A stretch of DNA of 53,790 nucleotides from CAYNEO01 sp964396245 (lineage in GTDB: Bacteria > Zixibacteria > MSB-5A5 > GN15 > FEB-12): assembly GCA_964396245.1 (NCBI GenBank), contig CAYNEO010000025.1:1-53790 (forward strand). Direction: 5' to 3'. Each line of letters opens with the position of its first letter. The stretch's first letter is position 1. Position numbers and translations under genes: made by a program. Positions 33,281 to 42,543 of this stretch are shown here, piece by piece. The notes under the pieces were generated by a model. That model saw only the letters and a program-made list of their open reading frames with translations, ran no database searches and was not told the DNA's origin.

Positions 33281-35170
33281 TCATCCTTCGTTAAGGAGTT
33301 GCTCCATTTGGTCGACCAGCCTGCTGAACAGGTCGATGGTTCGGTTGATCGGCTCGGGAGTTGTCATGTCAACACCGGCCTGCTTGAGAATATCGACCGG
33401 GTATTCGGAACTGCCGAGCTGAAGGAAACGAAGGTACGCATCGAGAGCGCCTTTGTCTTTCTCACGAATCCGCTGTGAAATCGCCAGCGCCGCCGAATAA
33501 CTGGTGGCATACTGGAAGACATAATACTCGCGATAGAAGTGGGGGATACGCATGCCGCCGAGATCGTAGATATCGCCGATCACCAGTTCCGGACCCCAGA
33601 ATTTCTGGTAGATATCGCGATATGTCTGGCGCATGAAATCCGCGGACAACGCGCCACCGTTCTCCACCTGCTCATGAATCGCCAGTTCGAACTCGGAGAA
33701 CATGACCTGCGTGTAAAATGTCCCGATGATCTGCTCAATATACTTGTTAAGCAGGAACATCTTCTCCCGCTTGTCGGTCGTGTTCTTGAGCAGGTAATCC
33801 ATCAACAGCGCTTCGTTACAGGTCGAGGCTACTTCAGCCGTGAACAGGTAGTGGTTGCTGTAGACGTAAGGTTCATACCGGTTGGTGTAGAAACTGTGCA
33901 TGGCGTGGCCCATTTCGTGAGCCAGCGTGAAAACATTTTCCAGCGAACTGTTGTAATTCATCAGGACAACCGGGTGCGCGCTATAGGTTCCCCAGGTGTA
34001 GCCGCCGGAGCCCTTGCCCTCGGTTTCGTACACATCGACCCAGCGGGAATTCAATCCCTTCTGGAGATCGGACACGTACTGATCTCCGAGGGGGGCGACT
34101 CCTTTGAGCACCATGCTCTCGGCTTCTTCGTAGGGGTATTCCCGCGTGTAATCGCTGACGAGCGGGACATACAGGTCGTATGTGTGAAGCGTGTCCAGGC
34201 CGAGCATTTGCTTGCGAAGCTTCGCCCACTTGTGCAGAGGCGCCAGGTTGGAGTCCACGGCACTAATGAGGTTGTAGAACACATCCGGTGGAATGCTGTC
34301 GCCGTCGAGTGACATATTCAGGCAGGTCTTGTAATTTCTGGCCTGACGAAGGAAGTTGTCCTTCTGTACCGACGAACCGAGCGTTGTCGCCAGCGTGTTT
34401 TCTACTTTCAGATAGGCTTCGTTGTATGCCCGGGCGGCCTTCTCACGCATCTCCCGGTTGGGTGACTCGAGTATCTTGTAATACCGCTCTTTGGTCAGTT
34501 CAATCTCGTTCCCGGCCGTGTCGGTTATCATGCCATAGGACATATCGGCATCGTCAAGCATGGTAAAGATGCGGCTCGGCGCGGCGGTTACGGGTCCGGC
34601 CATCGCCAGGAGCGCTTCTTCCCTTTCCGACAGGATATGTGCTTTGCTTCTCAGGATATCCCGAAGGTAGAATTCGTATATCTTGAGTCCCGGATTTTCT
34701 TTCAGGTAGGTATCAAGTTGATCCTCATTGATCTTGAGAATCTCCGGTCTCATAAATGCCGCGGCGGTGTTGAGCTTTGAACTCAGGTCGCCGGCCCGGC
34801 CGCCGAGTTCCTGGTACTGGCTGGCCCGATTGTCCTCGTCAAGCTTCAAGTATGCATAGACATACAGGTTGTCGCTGATCAGTTCCAGGCTGTCCCGGAG
34901 CTCAAGACAGTTGTACAGGCTGTTGGCCGAGGTGGCCAGTTTGCCCTTGTACTGGTCGAGACGAGGAATATTGTTCTCGAGGTAGGTGTAGGCTGCTTCC
35001 CAGGCGGAATCGCTCGGGAAAAAGGCGGTCAGGTCCCACTTGTATTTTTCCTCGACCTGGGACCGCTGGGGGATTGCGCCCGAATCGGCGAACGCCGGGA
35101 GGGCAGTCATAATGGTCAGCGCGAAAAGCAGTACAGAAACCACGATTCGGCCGGTAATTTGTTTTTGCAT
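33281..35170 (-). CDS. Exported oligoendopeptidase F (M3B)
   Basis: The 629-residue protein carries the HEMGHAMHSFY zinc motif (about residue 420) and a downstream glutamate (EVASTCNEALL), which define M3 peptidases. The alpha-helical rest fits PepF. Unlike most PepF proteins, which are cytoplasmic, this one has a signal peptide (VVSVLLFALTIMTALPAFA). It therefore probably cleaves peptides of some 6-20 residues in the periplasm, joining the M16 and S9 peptidases of the same window. It is convergent with the usher gene and divergent from the menI-like gene. Confidence 0.9.
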   Translation of the reverse strand: MQKQITGRIVVSVLLFALTIMTALPAFADSGAIPQRSQVEEKYKWDLTAFFPSDSAWEAAYTYLENNIPRLDQYKGKLATSANSLYNCLELRDSLELISDNLYVYAYLKLDEDNRASQYQELGGRAGDLSSKLNTAAAFMRPEILKINEDQLDTYLKENPGLKIYEFYLRDILRSKAHILSEREEALLAMAGPVTAAPSRIFTMLDDADMSYGMITDTAGNEIELTKERYYKILESPNREMREKAARAYNEAYLKVENTLATTLGSSVQKDNFLRQARNYKTCLNMSLDGDSIPPDVFYNLISAVDSNLAPLHKWAKLRKQMLGLDTLHTYDLYVPLVSDYTREYPYEEAESMVLKGVAPLGDQYVSDLQKGLNSRWVDVYETEGKGSGGYTWGTYSAHPVVLMNYNSSLENVFTLAHEMGHAMHSFYTNRYEPYVYSNHYLFTAEVASTCNEALLMDYLLKNTTDKREKMFLLNKYIEQIIGTFYTQVMFSEFELAIHEQVENGGALSADFMRQTYRDIYQKFWGPELVIGDIYDLGGMRIPHFYREYYVFQYATSYSAALAISQRIREKDKGALDAYLRFLQLGSSEYPVDILKQAGVDMTTPEPINRTIDLFSRLVDQMEQLLNEG

Positions 35171-35284
35171 GGGCAGTACTCCACAGTTAGTTTATAGGCG
35201 AAGTTGTGAGAAGCAAATCTCGCATGCATACCATGTATTAAACGAAGAATGGCCCGAAATGTTTACAAATAGATGAGGCTTAAG

Positions 35285-35689
35285 ATGTTCACCTACGAAA
35301 CTTCCGTCAAACTGCACGATACCGATGCCGCCGGCCTGCTGTTTTTCGCCCACCAGTTTACGCTTGCGCACGACGCCTACGAACTGTTTATGGAATCAAT
35401 CGGGGAGAGTTTTGATAAGATCATCAACCGCTCGGACTATCTGCTGGCAATTGTCCACGCCGAGGCGGATTTCAAGAAGCCGCTGTTTTCCGGCGATCAT
35501 CTCACCATTAACCTGACGCCCCAGCACCTTGGTAATACGTCATTTACGCTGATTTATGATCTCCGGAACACGGACGGAGTAAGCGTTGGGACCGTGCGGA
35601 CGGTGCATGTCTGTATTGATAAGCAGACGCGGAAGAAAAAGCCTCTACCGGAAGAACTCAGGAAAGCGCTGCTGGGACGACATCAATGA
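35285..35689 (+). CDS. menI: DHNA-CoA thioesterase-like hotdog protein (menI-like)
   Basis: The 134-residue hotdog-fold protein has the 4HBT/YbgC signature HDTDAAGLLFFAHQ, with the likely catalytic aspartate at residue 14 (DTD). It resembles cyanobacterial-type 1,4-dihydroxy-2-naphthoyl-CoA thioesterases, which release DHNA for MenA. Position supports the assignment: its last seven bases overlap the convergent menE, and every other step of the pathway is next door. The ATG has GAGG six bases upstream. An earlier ATG would prepend four residues. A general acyl-CoA thioesterase role is the alternative. Confidence 0.75.
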   Translation: MFTYETSVKLHDTDAAGLLFFAHQFTLAHDAYELFMESIGESFDKIINRSDYLLAIVHAEADFKKPLFSGDHLTINLTPQHLGNTSFTLIYDLRNTDGVSVGTVRTVHVCIDKQTRKKKPLPEELRKALLGRHQ

Positions 35690-37128
35690 GATCGGCTCAA
35701 TAGCCGCCAGGCGTGTTGCTGCAATTCCCGGCGATCGGCCTTGATACCGCTCGAAACGGCAGTTTCCGGCCACGGGAAAAACCTGTCGGGCAATTTGAAC
35801 CGGGCTAATTTTCCTTCAAGGGCGGCACGCAACTCTCTCTCGTCCGGGCTGTGACCAGATGTGCAGCGCACAAATGCGACCGGTCGGCTGCCGTAATCAT
35901 CATGCTCGACAGGCACGACCATCGCTTCGACAACAGAATCCAGTTCACACAGAGCGGCCTCGATTTCCTCCGGATAGATATTCTCTCCGCCGGAGACAAA
36001 CATGTTGTCGAGCCTCCCGGTCACCACCAGATACCCGTCGGGATCGAAATACCCGACATCGCCGGTTGCGAACCAGCCGTCGGTACCGAAAAATAGATCG
36101 AGCCCGTGATCGGTCATGTACCCGCTGAAACGGACCTCGCCGCGAACCAGAATCTCCTTGTCCGGTGAAATCTTCACCTCCCGAAAATCCAGCGGCACAC
36201 CCGAAGTGAGAAGTTTCTCTACCGGGTCGCCGGGTTGTGTCGTTGCGACCTGTGAACCCATCTCGGTGAGGCCGTAGCTCGTGAAAATCGGCAAGCCGAT
36301 TTGCCGGGATATGTGGATGAGTCTCGGGGGGACACTGCCGCCGCCGAGAAGAATTGCCTTTACCTGGCGGGCAAAAGCATCGGGATTTTTCGCTGTATCG
36401 AGCAACCGCCGCAGCTGTGTCGGTACGAGGGAGAGGTGGGTAACGCCATGTTTCATCGTGGTCTCATGAAGGCCGGCTTTTCTATTCACTATGACCACTG
36501 CACCGCCGCCGATCAACCCCCGAAACAGAATAGCCAGTCCGCCGACGTGATAAAGCGGCAGCGAGAGCAACCACCGATCACCGGGATTGAACGGGATATT
36601 CCGATTGGAGCCGAGAGCGTTGTAGTAATGGTTGCCGAGCGTGTGAAGGACGGCTTTAGGTCTCGATGTGGTGCCTGAGGTTAAGATGATCGAAGCCGGC
36701 TGCTCGAGGGAAACGTGAATATCTACTTCTGCCGGCGATTCTTCCTCGACGATCAGTTTTCCAATGTCCATGATCCTCAGGGCGTCATCCGGTAACGATG
36801 TTTCATCATCGTCGACAATCAGGAATTTCGCGCCGATCCGTGCGATGGCGTCCTTTACTATGTCGACCGGCAGTCGCGTACTTATCGGACAGGCAACGGC
36901 GCCGATTCGAATGAGTGCTAAAAGCAGTATGCCGTATTCGATGCTGTTGCCGGCGAGAATCGCGACTCTCTGTTCGCGGTCGACTCCGGATGACCGGAGC
37001 CGATGGGCCACGCGGGCCACCATCGAATCATACTCTTTGTATGTGATCGTTCGATGGGAATCGATAAGCGCCGGATGTTCTCCATATCGCAAAGCGGCTT
37101 CCGCAAGCAGCCAGGATCCTTCAGTCAT
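35683..37128 (-). CDS. menE: o-Succinylbenzoate-CoA ligase
   Basis: The 481-residue enzyme activates o-succinylbenzoate as an adenylate and joins it to CoA. Adenylate-forming motifs are clear: the phosphate loop ILTSGTTSRPKA (Ser where Gly is usual), SYGLTEMGS, FATGDVGYFDPDGYLVVTGRLDNMFVSGGENIYPEEIE, and the C-terminal lysine in SGIKADRREL. The ATG overlaps the 3' end of menC by eight bases. The protein is the last product of the men operon and overlaps the convergent menI-like gene by seven bases. Confidence 0.93.
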   Translation of the reverse strand: MTEGSWLLAEAALRYGEHPALIDSHRTITYKEYDSMVARVAHRLRSSGVDREQRVAILAGNSIEYGILLLALIRIGAVACPISTRLPVDIVKDAIARIGAKFLIVDDDETSLPDDALRIMDIGKLIVEEESPAEVDIHVSLEQPASIILTSGTTSRPKAVLHTLGNHYYNALGSNRNIPFNPGDRWLLSLPLYHVGGLAILFRGLIGGGAVVIVNRKAGLHETTMKHGVTHLSLVPTQLRRLLDTAKNPDAFARQVKAILLGGGSVPPRLIHISRQIGLPIFTSYGLTEMGSQVATTQPGDPVEKLLTSGVPLDFREVKISPDKEILVRGEVRFSGYMTDHGLDLFFGTDGWFATGDVGYFDPDGYLVVTGRLDNMFVSGGENIYPEEIEAALCELDSVVEAMVVPVEHDDYGSRPVAFVRCTSGHSPDERELRAALEGKLARFKLPDRFFPWPETAVSSGIKADRRELQQHAWRLLSRSH

Positions 37129-38218
37129 TGGGTAACTCCGAAAGCAGGCTCATCTTGAGCAGGGGAGATGATGTCAGTTTTCTCAGGTCGAGGCTGCCGG
37201 ATTCGATATCAAGCGGCTCGACCGTGAGATCATCGGAAAACCAGTTGAGCGTGTCGAGGCCATGGGCTGTTTCCGGCCGGTTGAAGGCGCCTGCAAGATG
37301 GGCGAGACCGGAAAGGCCGATGCCACTCTCATAGGAGGAACTGATCACCGCCTTAAGGTTTGAGCGAATTGCTTTACGGGCGAATTTCATCGCAATTTCG
37401 AAACCGCCGATCAGCATAGGTTTGAGTACAATCGCCCGAATTCCGCTCGATGCCAGGAACCACTCGGGGGACAGGCCCACCATGGTTTCGTCGAGCGCGA
37501 CCGGCATCTCGGTTTCCCGAATCAAGCGCCCGATCTCACCGCTGTTTTCCAGTGGCTCCTCGACATATTCCACGTTGCAGTTTTGCATCGCCTCGGCAAA
37601 CACCTTCGCATCGTTGTAGGACCACGCCCGGTTGGCATCGAGTCGTATCGCCACGTCATCGGACACGACATCGCAAATCTGGTGGAGCAGCTTGATATCC
37701 CGGGCCATCTCCTGCCGGCCGACTTTCAACTTCATGACCCGGTATCCGAGTTCGAGGCGTTTCTTCACGCCTTGAATGATTTCATCGGCCGTTCCGGCCA
37801 ACATGGCGTTGATAAGGATTTCGTTGGGATGGTCGTCAGCCATGACATCGACCAGAAGAACGGAGCGATCCGACGCAGTCAGGTTGAGAATCGCCATCTC
37901 AACGCCGAACCTCACCGACGGGTACAGCTGGTACTGCCCCAGCCAACGGTCGAACCCGCCCGACAGCTCATCGAGATTCTCCGGGACAGGATAGCCCCGG
38001 AGCGATGATCGAAGCTCGCGGAGCTGTGACTCCGCCTGCTCGAGGGATTCATCGCTAAAACCGGGCAATGGTGCGATTTCACCCCATCCAAACGCCCCGT
38101 TTTCATCCTCCAGTCTGGCAATAATGCCGGAACGGGTCGTGTACCCTTTGCCTTTCAGCATAAGAGACCGGGACAGGGGAAGTTCATATCGATACAGGTC
38201 GAAACGAGCTAATTTCAT
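37121..38218 (-). CDS. menC: o-Succinylbenzoate synthase
   Basis: The 365-residue enolase-superfamily enzyme dehydrates SHCHC to o-succinylbenzoate. It has the general base in MKLKVGR, metal ligands in RLDANRAW, EYVEEPLE and ALDETMV, and the second lysine in AIVLKPML. The start overlaps the menA stop as ATGA. A much longer open frame upstream runs through menA and is not used. It sits between menA and menE. Confidence 0.94.
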   Translation of the reverse strand: MKLARFDLYRYELPLSRSLMLKGKGYTTRSGIIARLEDENGAFGWGEIAPLPGFSDESLEQAESQLRELRSSLRGYPVPENLDELSGGFDRWLGQYQLYPSVRFGVEMAILNLTASDRSVLLVDVMADDHPNEILINAMLAGTADEIIQGVKKRLELGYRVMKLKVGRQEMARDIKLLHQICDVVSDDVAIRLDANRAWSYNDAKVFAEAMQNCNVEYVEEPLENSGEIGRLIRETEMPVALDETMVGLSPEWFLASSGIRAIVLKPMLIGGFEIAMKFARKAIRSNLKAVISSSYESGIGLSGLAHLAGAFNRPETAHGLDTLNWFSDDLTVEPLDIESGSLDLRKLTSSPLLKMSLLSELPND

Positions 38219-39099
38219 AATAACCACCCGACTCCGAATAAAACGCTGTACAGCAGCAAAAGTTTGCCGGTATCGGCGAGCGCATCGTTGAGTACGGTCC
38301 CGTCGGTCGATGTAAATACTTTCACTATCACCGGCTGTGAGACCATTATTGTCACAAACGCCCCCATACTGAAATAGTGCCGGCCGGTCATGATCACAAG
38401 CAGTATCGGGACCAGGCATGCCAGCACGATGGAGATAAGATACTCGGCACGGGCAAAACCGCGGCCGAATCTCACCGGCAGCGTTTTCTTTCCGGCCTGA
38501 TGATCGCTGTCGATGTCACGAAGATTGTTTACCGTCAGTATCCCGACCGAAAACAACCCCGGGGCCAGGCCCGAAATCACTACCTCGGGCGTGACTGTCA
38601 GTGCCTGCACATAGTACGTTCCCGCGACGGCAACCGGCCCGAAATAGATCAGGACGAACAAATCGCCCAGTCCGGTGTATCCCAGGGGAGCCGGTCCGGC
38701 GGTGTACAGCACGCCGAAGAGAATGGATGAAAGCCCGATCGCCACTATCGGCCAGCCGCCGCGATAGACGAGATATATACCGGCCAGAAAAGCCAACCCG
38801 AACGCCGCGATGGTAGCGACTACCATTGCCGACGGTGTGATCAGTCCCGCCTGCGTTACACGCGTCGGTCCGATGCGGTGAACGGTATCGCTGCCTTTCT
38901 TGAAGTCCCAGTAGTCGTTGGCGAAATTGGTCCCGATTTGAATCATCACCGCCCCGAACAAGGCTGCTAAAGCCGCGGGCCAGTACCCGCCCCGGTCCGC
39001 ATACGCCATGCTGATACCAATCAGTACCGGCGATATCGCCGCCCACAATGTTTTGGGGCGGCTGGCCATGACCCAGGCGGAAACGGGTGTCTTCGGCAC
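38215..39099 (-). CDS. menA: 1,4-Dihydroxy-2-naphthoate polyprenyltransferase
   Basis: This UbiA-family integral membrane enzyme (294 residues from the chosen start) attaches a polyprenyl chain to DHNA and loses CO2. Both aspartate-rich motifs are present: NDYWDFKKGSD and NNLRDIDSDHQAGKKTL, between about nine membrane helices. I chose the GTG with AGGAG ten bases upstream, giving VPKTPVSAWVMASRPKTL. The alternative is a TTG at 39147 that overlaps the menB stop (TTGA) but lacks a ribosome-binding site. Its stop overlaps menC. Confidence 0.92.
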   Translation of the reverse strand: MPKTPVSAWVMASRPKTLWAAISPVLIGISMAYADRGGYWPAALAALFGAVMIQIGTNFANDYWDFKKGSDTVHRIGPTRVTQAGLITPSAMVVATIAAFGLAFLAGIYLVYRGGWPIVAIGLSSILFGVLYTAGPAPLGYTGLGDLFVLIYFGPVAVAGTYYVQALTVTPEVVISGLAPGLFSVGILTVNNLRDIDSDHQAGKKTLPVRFGRGFARAEYLISIVLACLVPILLVIMTGRHYFSMGAFVTIMVSQPVIVKVFTSTDGTVLNDALADTGKLLLLYSVLFGVGWLL

Positions 39100-39143
39100 G
39101 TGTCGGTAGCTCCTGAGCTGATAGTCGTGATGATTCCAGGCGA

Positions 39144-39965
39144 TCAAGAACGGCGAGGAAACTTGCTGAAATCCGGTTTACGCTTCTCGACAAAGGCGTT
39201 GCGGCCTTCCTGCCCTTCCTCGGTCATGTAGAACAGCATGGTCGTGTTTCCCGCCAGTTCCTGAAGTCCCGCCTGACCGTCGCAATCGGCGTTAAGAGCC
39301 GCTTTCAGGCAGCGGATAGCTATCGGCGAGTTGGCCAGTATCTCCCGGCACCACTGAACGGTCTCTTCTTCGAGTCTGTCGAGCGGCACGACCGTGTTGA
39401 CCAATCCCATGTCCAGCGCCTGTCGGGCGTTGTACTGACGGCAGAGGAACCAGATTTCGCGGGCTTTTTTCTGGCCGACAATCCGGGCCATGTAACTCGC
39501 GCCGTACCCGCCGTCGAACGACCCGACCTTCGGACCGGTCTGACCGAAAATGGCATTATCGGCGGCGATTGTCAGGTCGCACATGAGATGCAGCACATGA
39601 CCGCCGCCGATGGCGTAACCGGCCACCATGGCGATAATCGGTTTCGGACAGGTCCGCATCTGCCGCTGGAAATCCAGCACATTCAGCCGATGGACGCCTT
39701 TTTCATCCTTGTAACCGGAATCACCGCGAATTTTCTGGTCACCACCCGAACAGAATGCGTCGGGTCCCTCACCGGTGAGTATCACGACGCCGATTGTCTG
39801 ATCTTCTCTTGCGTCGGCGAGTGCCTCGGACATCTCCATCACGGTCAGCGGGCGAAAAGCGTTGCGCACCTCCGGACGATTGATCGTGATTTTCGCAATG
39901 CCGTCGGTCTTGTGATACTTGATATCGGTAAACTCGCGCACCGTCTGCCAGTGTATACTTGCCAT
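39144..39965 (-). CDS. menB: 1,4-Dihydroxy-2-naphthoyl-CoA synthase
   Basis: The 273-residue crotonase-fold enzyme closes the second ring of the naphthoquinone by a Dieckmann-type cyclisation of OSB-CoA. Signature stretches are FCSGGDQKIRGDSGY, AGYAIGGGHVLHLMCDLTIA and TGPKVGSFDGGYGASYMA. The last contains the catalytic-site residues of MenB. It is separated from menH by seven bases and its stop abuts menA. Confidence 0.96.
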   Translation of the reverse strand: MASIHWQTVREFTDIKYHKTDGIAKITINRPEVRNAFRPLTVMEMSEALADAREDQTIGVVILTGEGPDAFCSGGDQKIRGDSGYKDEKGVHRLNVLDFQRQMRTCPKPIIAMVAGYAIGGGHVLHLMCDLTIAADNAIFGQTGPKVGSFDGGYGASYMARIVGQKKAREIWFLCRQYNARQALDMGLVNTVVPLDRLEEETVQWCREILANSPIAIRCLKAALNADCDGQAGLQELAGNTTMLFYMTEEGQEGRNAFVEKRKPDFSKFPRRS

Positions 39966-39972
39966 AACAGCC

Positions 39973-40776
39973 TCATATCTTCGTTGAAAGGAATGACTTC
40001 ACTGTCCTGATAAATTCGGCCGGCTGTTCTGCGTGAACATTGTGGCCGCAGTTCGATATAATACGCATTTCCGCCGACGGACACAAGCGGCTTACCTCCT
40101 CGGCAATGCCGACAAATTTCGTGTCCTGTTCGCCGGTGATCAAAAGCGACGGTGAACGCATTTCGAGAAGCCGCTCCCACAACGACGCTTGCGTTCCCGT
40201 TCCCATGTACCGGAGGGACCTTGCGAGCCCGGAGGGATCATTGTTGAGTCGACGGCGATACAATTGCTCAAACGACTGCTCATCTCGCCGGAGCGACTCA
40301 AATAAGGGTTGGCTGTACCACTCACGCAGGAATGATTCCAGCTCGATGGTTTCCAGCTTGCGGGCGAGTTCGGCATCGTGTGTTCTTCTGATTTCCCGCT
40401 CATCGGATGTTTTTAACCCCGGTGAAGTTGACTCGAGGACGACCGACGCAAACCGTTCCGGGTAGGTTATCGCCAGGTAGAATGCCAGTCGACCGCCCAT
40501 AGAATAGCCCGCCACGTGACATGACGAGATGCCCGCGTCGTCCAGCCACTTCACGAGTCCCGCGGCGCAGTTTTCCATTCGGAAGAGGGAATCATCGGCG
40601 ACGGCAGTCTCTCCGTGCCCCGGAAGGTCGATCGCTATCGTGTGAAAGGAATCTTCAAATGCCGGACGGATATTGTCCCAGTCATTCTTCGAGCCAAGAA
40701 AACCGTGAAGGAAGAGAATTGCGGGATGTCCCGGCTTTCCTCCCTGCACCGCTCCGAAGGAAAAAGGAGAAGCCAT
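39973..40776 (-). CDS. menH: SHCHC synthase, alpha/beta hydrolase
   Basis: The 267-residue alpha/beta hydrolase fits MenH: oxyanion loop LHGFLGSKNDW, nucleophile in AGYSMGGRLAF, aspartate in ITGEQDTKF and histidine in NCGHNVHAEQP. MenH eliminates pyruvate from SEPHCHC. The start is the ATG just after the menD stop, since the open frame further upstream runs inside menD. Position between menD and menB is the usual one. A generic esterase could look similar, but the operon decides. Confidence 0.9.
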   Translation of the reverse strand: MASPFSFGAVQGGKPGHPAILFLHGFLGSKNDWDNIRPAFEDSFHTIAIDLPGHGETAVADDSLFRMENCAAGLVKWLDDAGISSCHVAGYSMGGRLAFYLAITYPERFASVVLESTSPGLKTSDEREIRRTHDAELARKLETIELESFLREWYSQPLFESLRRDEQSFEQLYRRRLNNDPSGLARSLRYMGTGTQASLWERLLEMRSPSLLITGEQDTKFVGIAEEVSRLCPSAEMRIISNCGHNVHAEQPAEFIRTVKSFLSTKI

Positions 40777-40783
40777 GAATGAA

Positions 40784-42541
40784 CTAATCACCGAGTTTTG
40801 CGCGCACCGCGTCAGCGATGGCGTTGTGGGTTTCCACTGTCGTGCGGCGGTCGATAGTGATTTCAATCAGCGAGGGTTCCGCTGACTGAAGCGCCCGCGC
40901 GTACACGTCGACGAACTCCTGTTGCGATTGTACCGGGATGTAGTTGATATCGAACATGCGAGCGACATGTTCGAAAGTGTAACCGTGCGGAGTGATGAAG
41001 TACTTCTCGAATACGTCGCCGTGTGCCGCAATCGGCAGAAAAGAGAATATATTTCCGCCGTTGTTGTTGAGGACCACCAGTACAACCGGCGTCTTGATTG
41101 ACTTTGCCAAAGCCAGCGAATTGAGGTCATGGAGGAGCGCGAGGTCGCCGATGAGCGCTGTCACCGGTCTGCCCAATCCGGAGGCAAATCCGGATGCCGA
41201 CGCCACCGTGCCGTCGATACCGCTCGCCCCGCGGTTGGCGGCGACGTGCACGAGCGGTCCCACGCAGTCAGCGAACAGGTCCATCTCCCTTATGGGAAGA
41301 CTGCTTGCAAGGAACAGCCCGGTGTTCGCCGTGATATTTCTCGATATGAGCCGCGCGACCATCGGTTCGGTCAATCCAGCTGAACTGTCCATTATAGAAT
41401 CAATCGCGTCGCTGACATGATCGCAGGCGTTTCGAAATTCGATCATCCAACGGCCGCCCTCCCGCTCCGGTACCATGGGGGCGAGATGTTCACAAAACTC
41501 AACAATATCGGAATTCAGTGTGTCGGTGACATGATGCGACGGGTCAAGCCGACGCGGGTCGGTGCTGACATGGATATACCGTTTCAGCGTCAGGCTGTCC
41601 AGGTACTGCATCAGTCGTTTCGACGTTACCGGCCCGCCGATATGAAGACATAACTCCGCCTGATGGTTGCCTGCAAAAGTTGGCGAATTGAGCATCTGAT
41701 CGTAACTGGCGATCAAGTGGCTGTCGTCGTTTCCGAGACGAAGTTGCGAGAGTATGTCCGGCAGTATCGGCCACGATAGTCTGCGCGAGAGTTTCAGGAC
41801 AGCCTCTGCTTCCCGGTCGTCACGCAGCCGGCCGACAACAATCAATCCTTTCTCGATCTTTCCGGCAGACTCCGCGATTTTCCAGAGGTCAGGTTCCGAC
41901 GTCGACCCCGAGTGGATGCCATGTGTGGTGAAGGGAGCGTCGGAATTGAGCCACCGTTCGACATCTCCCGAGAGATACTCCGAGAAGTCTTCGTACGTGT
42001 CGGTTGGAGCCAGAGGTTCGCGGAACATGCAGTTGATATGTACCGGCCCGGCCGGAGAATCCAATGACCGGTAAACCGTTTCGTCAATGGTAGAAAGGAC
42101 AAATTCCGGCTTTATGCTTGTGTTCGGGCAAGGCATATCGACATGCCGCCTTACGTATGTCGAATACAGCTTCACCTGATCGATTGTCTGATTCGCCAGC
42201 GTGCCGCGCAACTCAGGTGGCCTGTCGGCCGTGAGAACGATCATCGGCGCCGAGGACATGGATGCTTCCACGATTGCCGGCAGATAGTTCGCGGCGGCGG
42301 TTCCGGATGTGCAGATCAAAGCCGCCGGTCGTCCGGCTGCCCGGGCGTATCCAAGCGCGTGGAATGCCGCGCCGCGTTCGTCGAAATGCATCAGCACTTC
42401 GACCGATTCACTCTGTGCAGCCGCGACCGTCAAAGGAGCGGACCGCGAACCGGGGGAGACGCAGAAATACGTGACGCCCAGACGAACGAGTTCCTCGACA
42501 ATCAGGCTGGCCCAGAGGCTGTTGATATTGGCCGTGTTCAC
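40784..42541 (-). CDS. menD: SEPHCHC synthase, thiamine-diphosphate dependent
   Basis: The 585-residue enzyme adds the succinyl-semialdehyde unit of 2-oxoglutarate to isochorismate. N-terminal landmarks are SPGSRSAPLTVAA and FDERGAAFHALGYARA with its catalytic glutamate. The ThDP site is GDLALLHDLNSL...VLNNNGGNIFSFLP. The start is GTG, two bases after the menF stop, with only a weak ribosome-binding site, so coupling to menF is likely. Confidence 0.96.
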   Translation of the reverse strand: MNTANINSLWASLIVEELVRLGVTYFCVSPGSRSAPLTVAAAQSESVEVLMHFDERGAAFHALGYARAAGRPAALICTSGTAAANYLPAIVEASMSSAPMIVLTADRPPELRGTLANQTIDQVKLYSTYVRRHVDMPCPNTSIKPEFVLSTIDETVYRSLDSPAGPVHINCMFREPLAPTDTYEDFSEYLSGDVERWLNSDAPFTTHGIHSGSTSEPDLWKIAESAGKIEKGLIVVGRLRDDREAEAVLKLSRRLSWPILPDILSQLRLGNDDSHLIASYDQMLNSPTFAGNHQAELCLHIGGPVTSKRLMQYLDSLTLKRYIHVSTDPRRLDPSHHVTDTLNSDIVEFCEHLAPMVPEREGGRWMIEFRNACDHVSDAIDSIMDSSAGLTEPMVARLISRNITANTGLFLASSLPIREMDLFADCVGPLVHVAANRGASGIDGTVASASGFASGLGRPVTALIGDLALLHDLNSLALAKSIKTPVVLVVLNNNGGNIFSFLPIAAHGDVFEKYFITPHGYTFEHVARMFDINYIPVQSQQEFVDVYARALQSAEPSLIEITIDRRTTVETHNAIADAVRAKLGD

Positions 42542-42543
42542 TA

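Noticed and set aside
38219..38419. N-terminal extension of menC into menA
   Set aside because: The upstream in-frame stretch lies inside menA and bears no MenC similarity. MenC proteins begin near MKLARFDLYRYELP.
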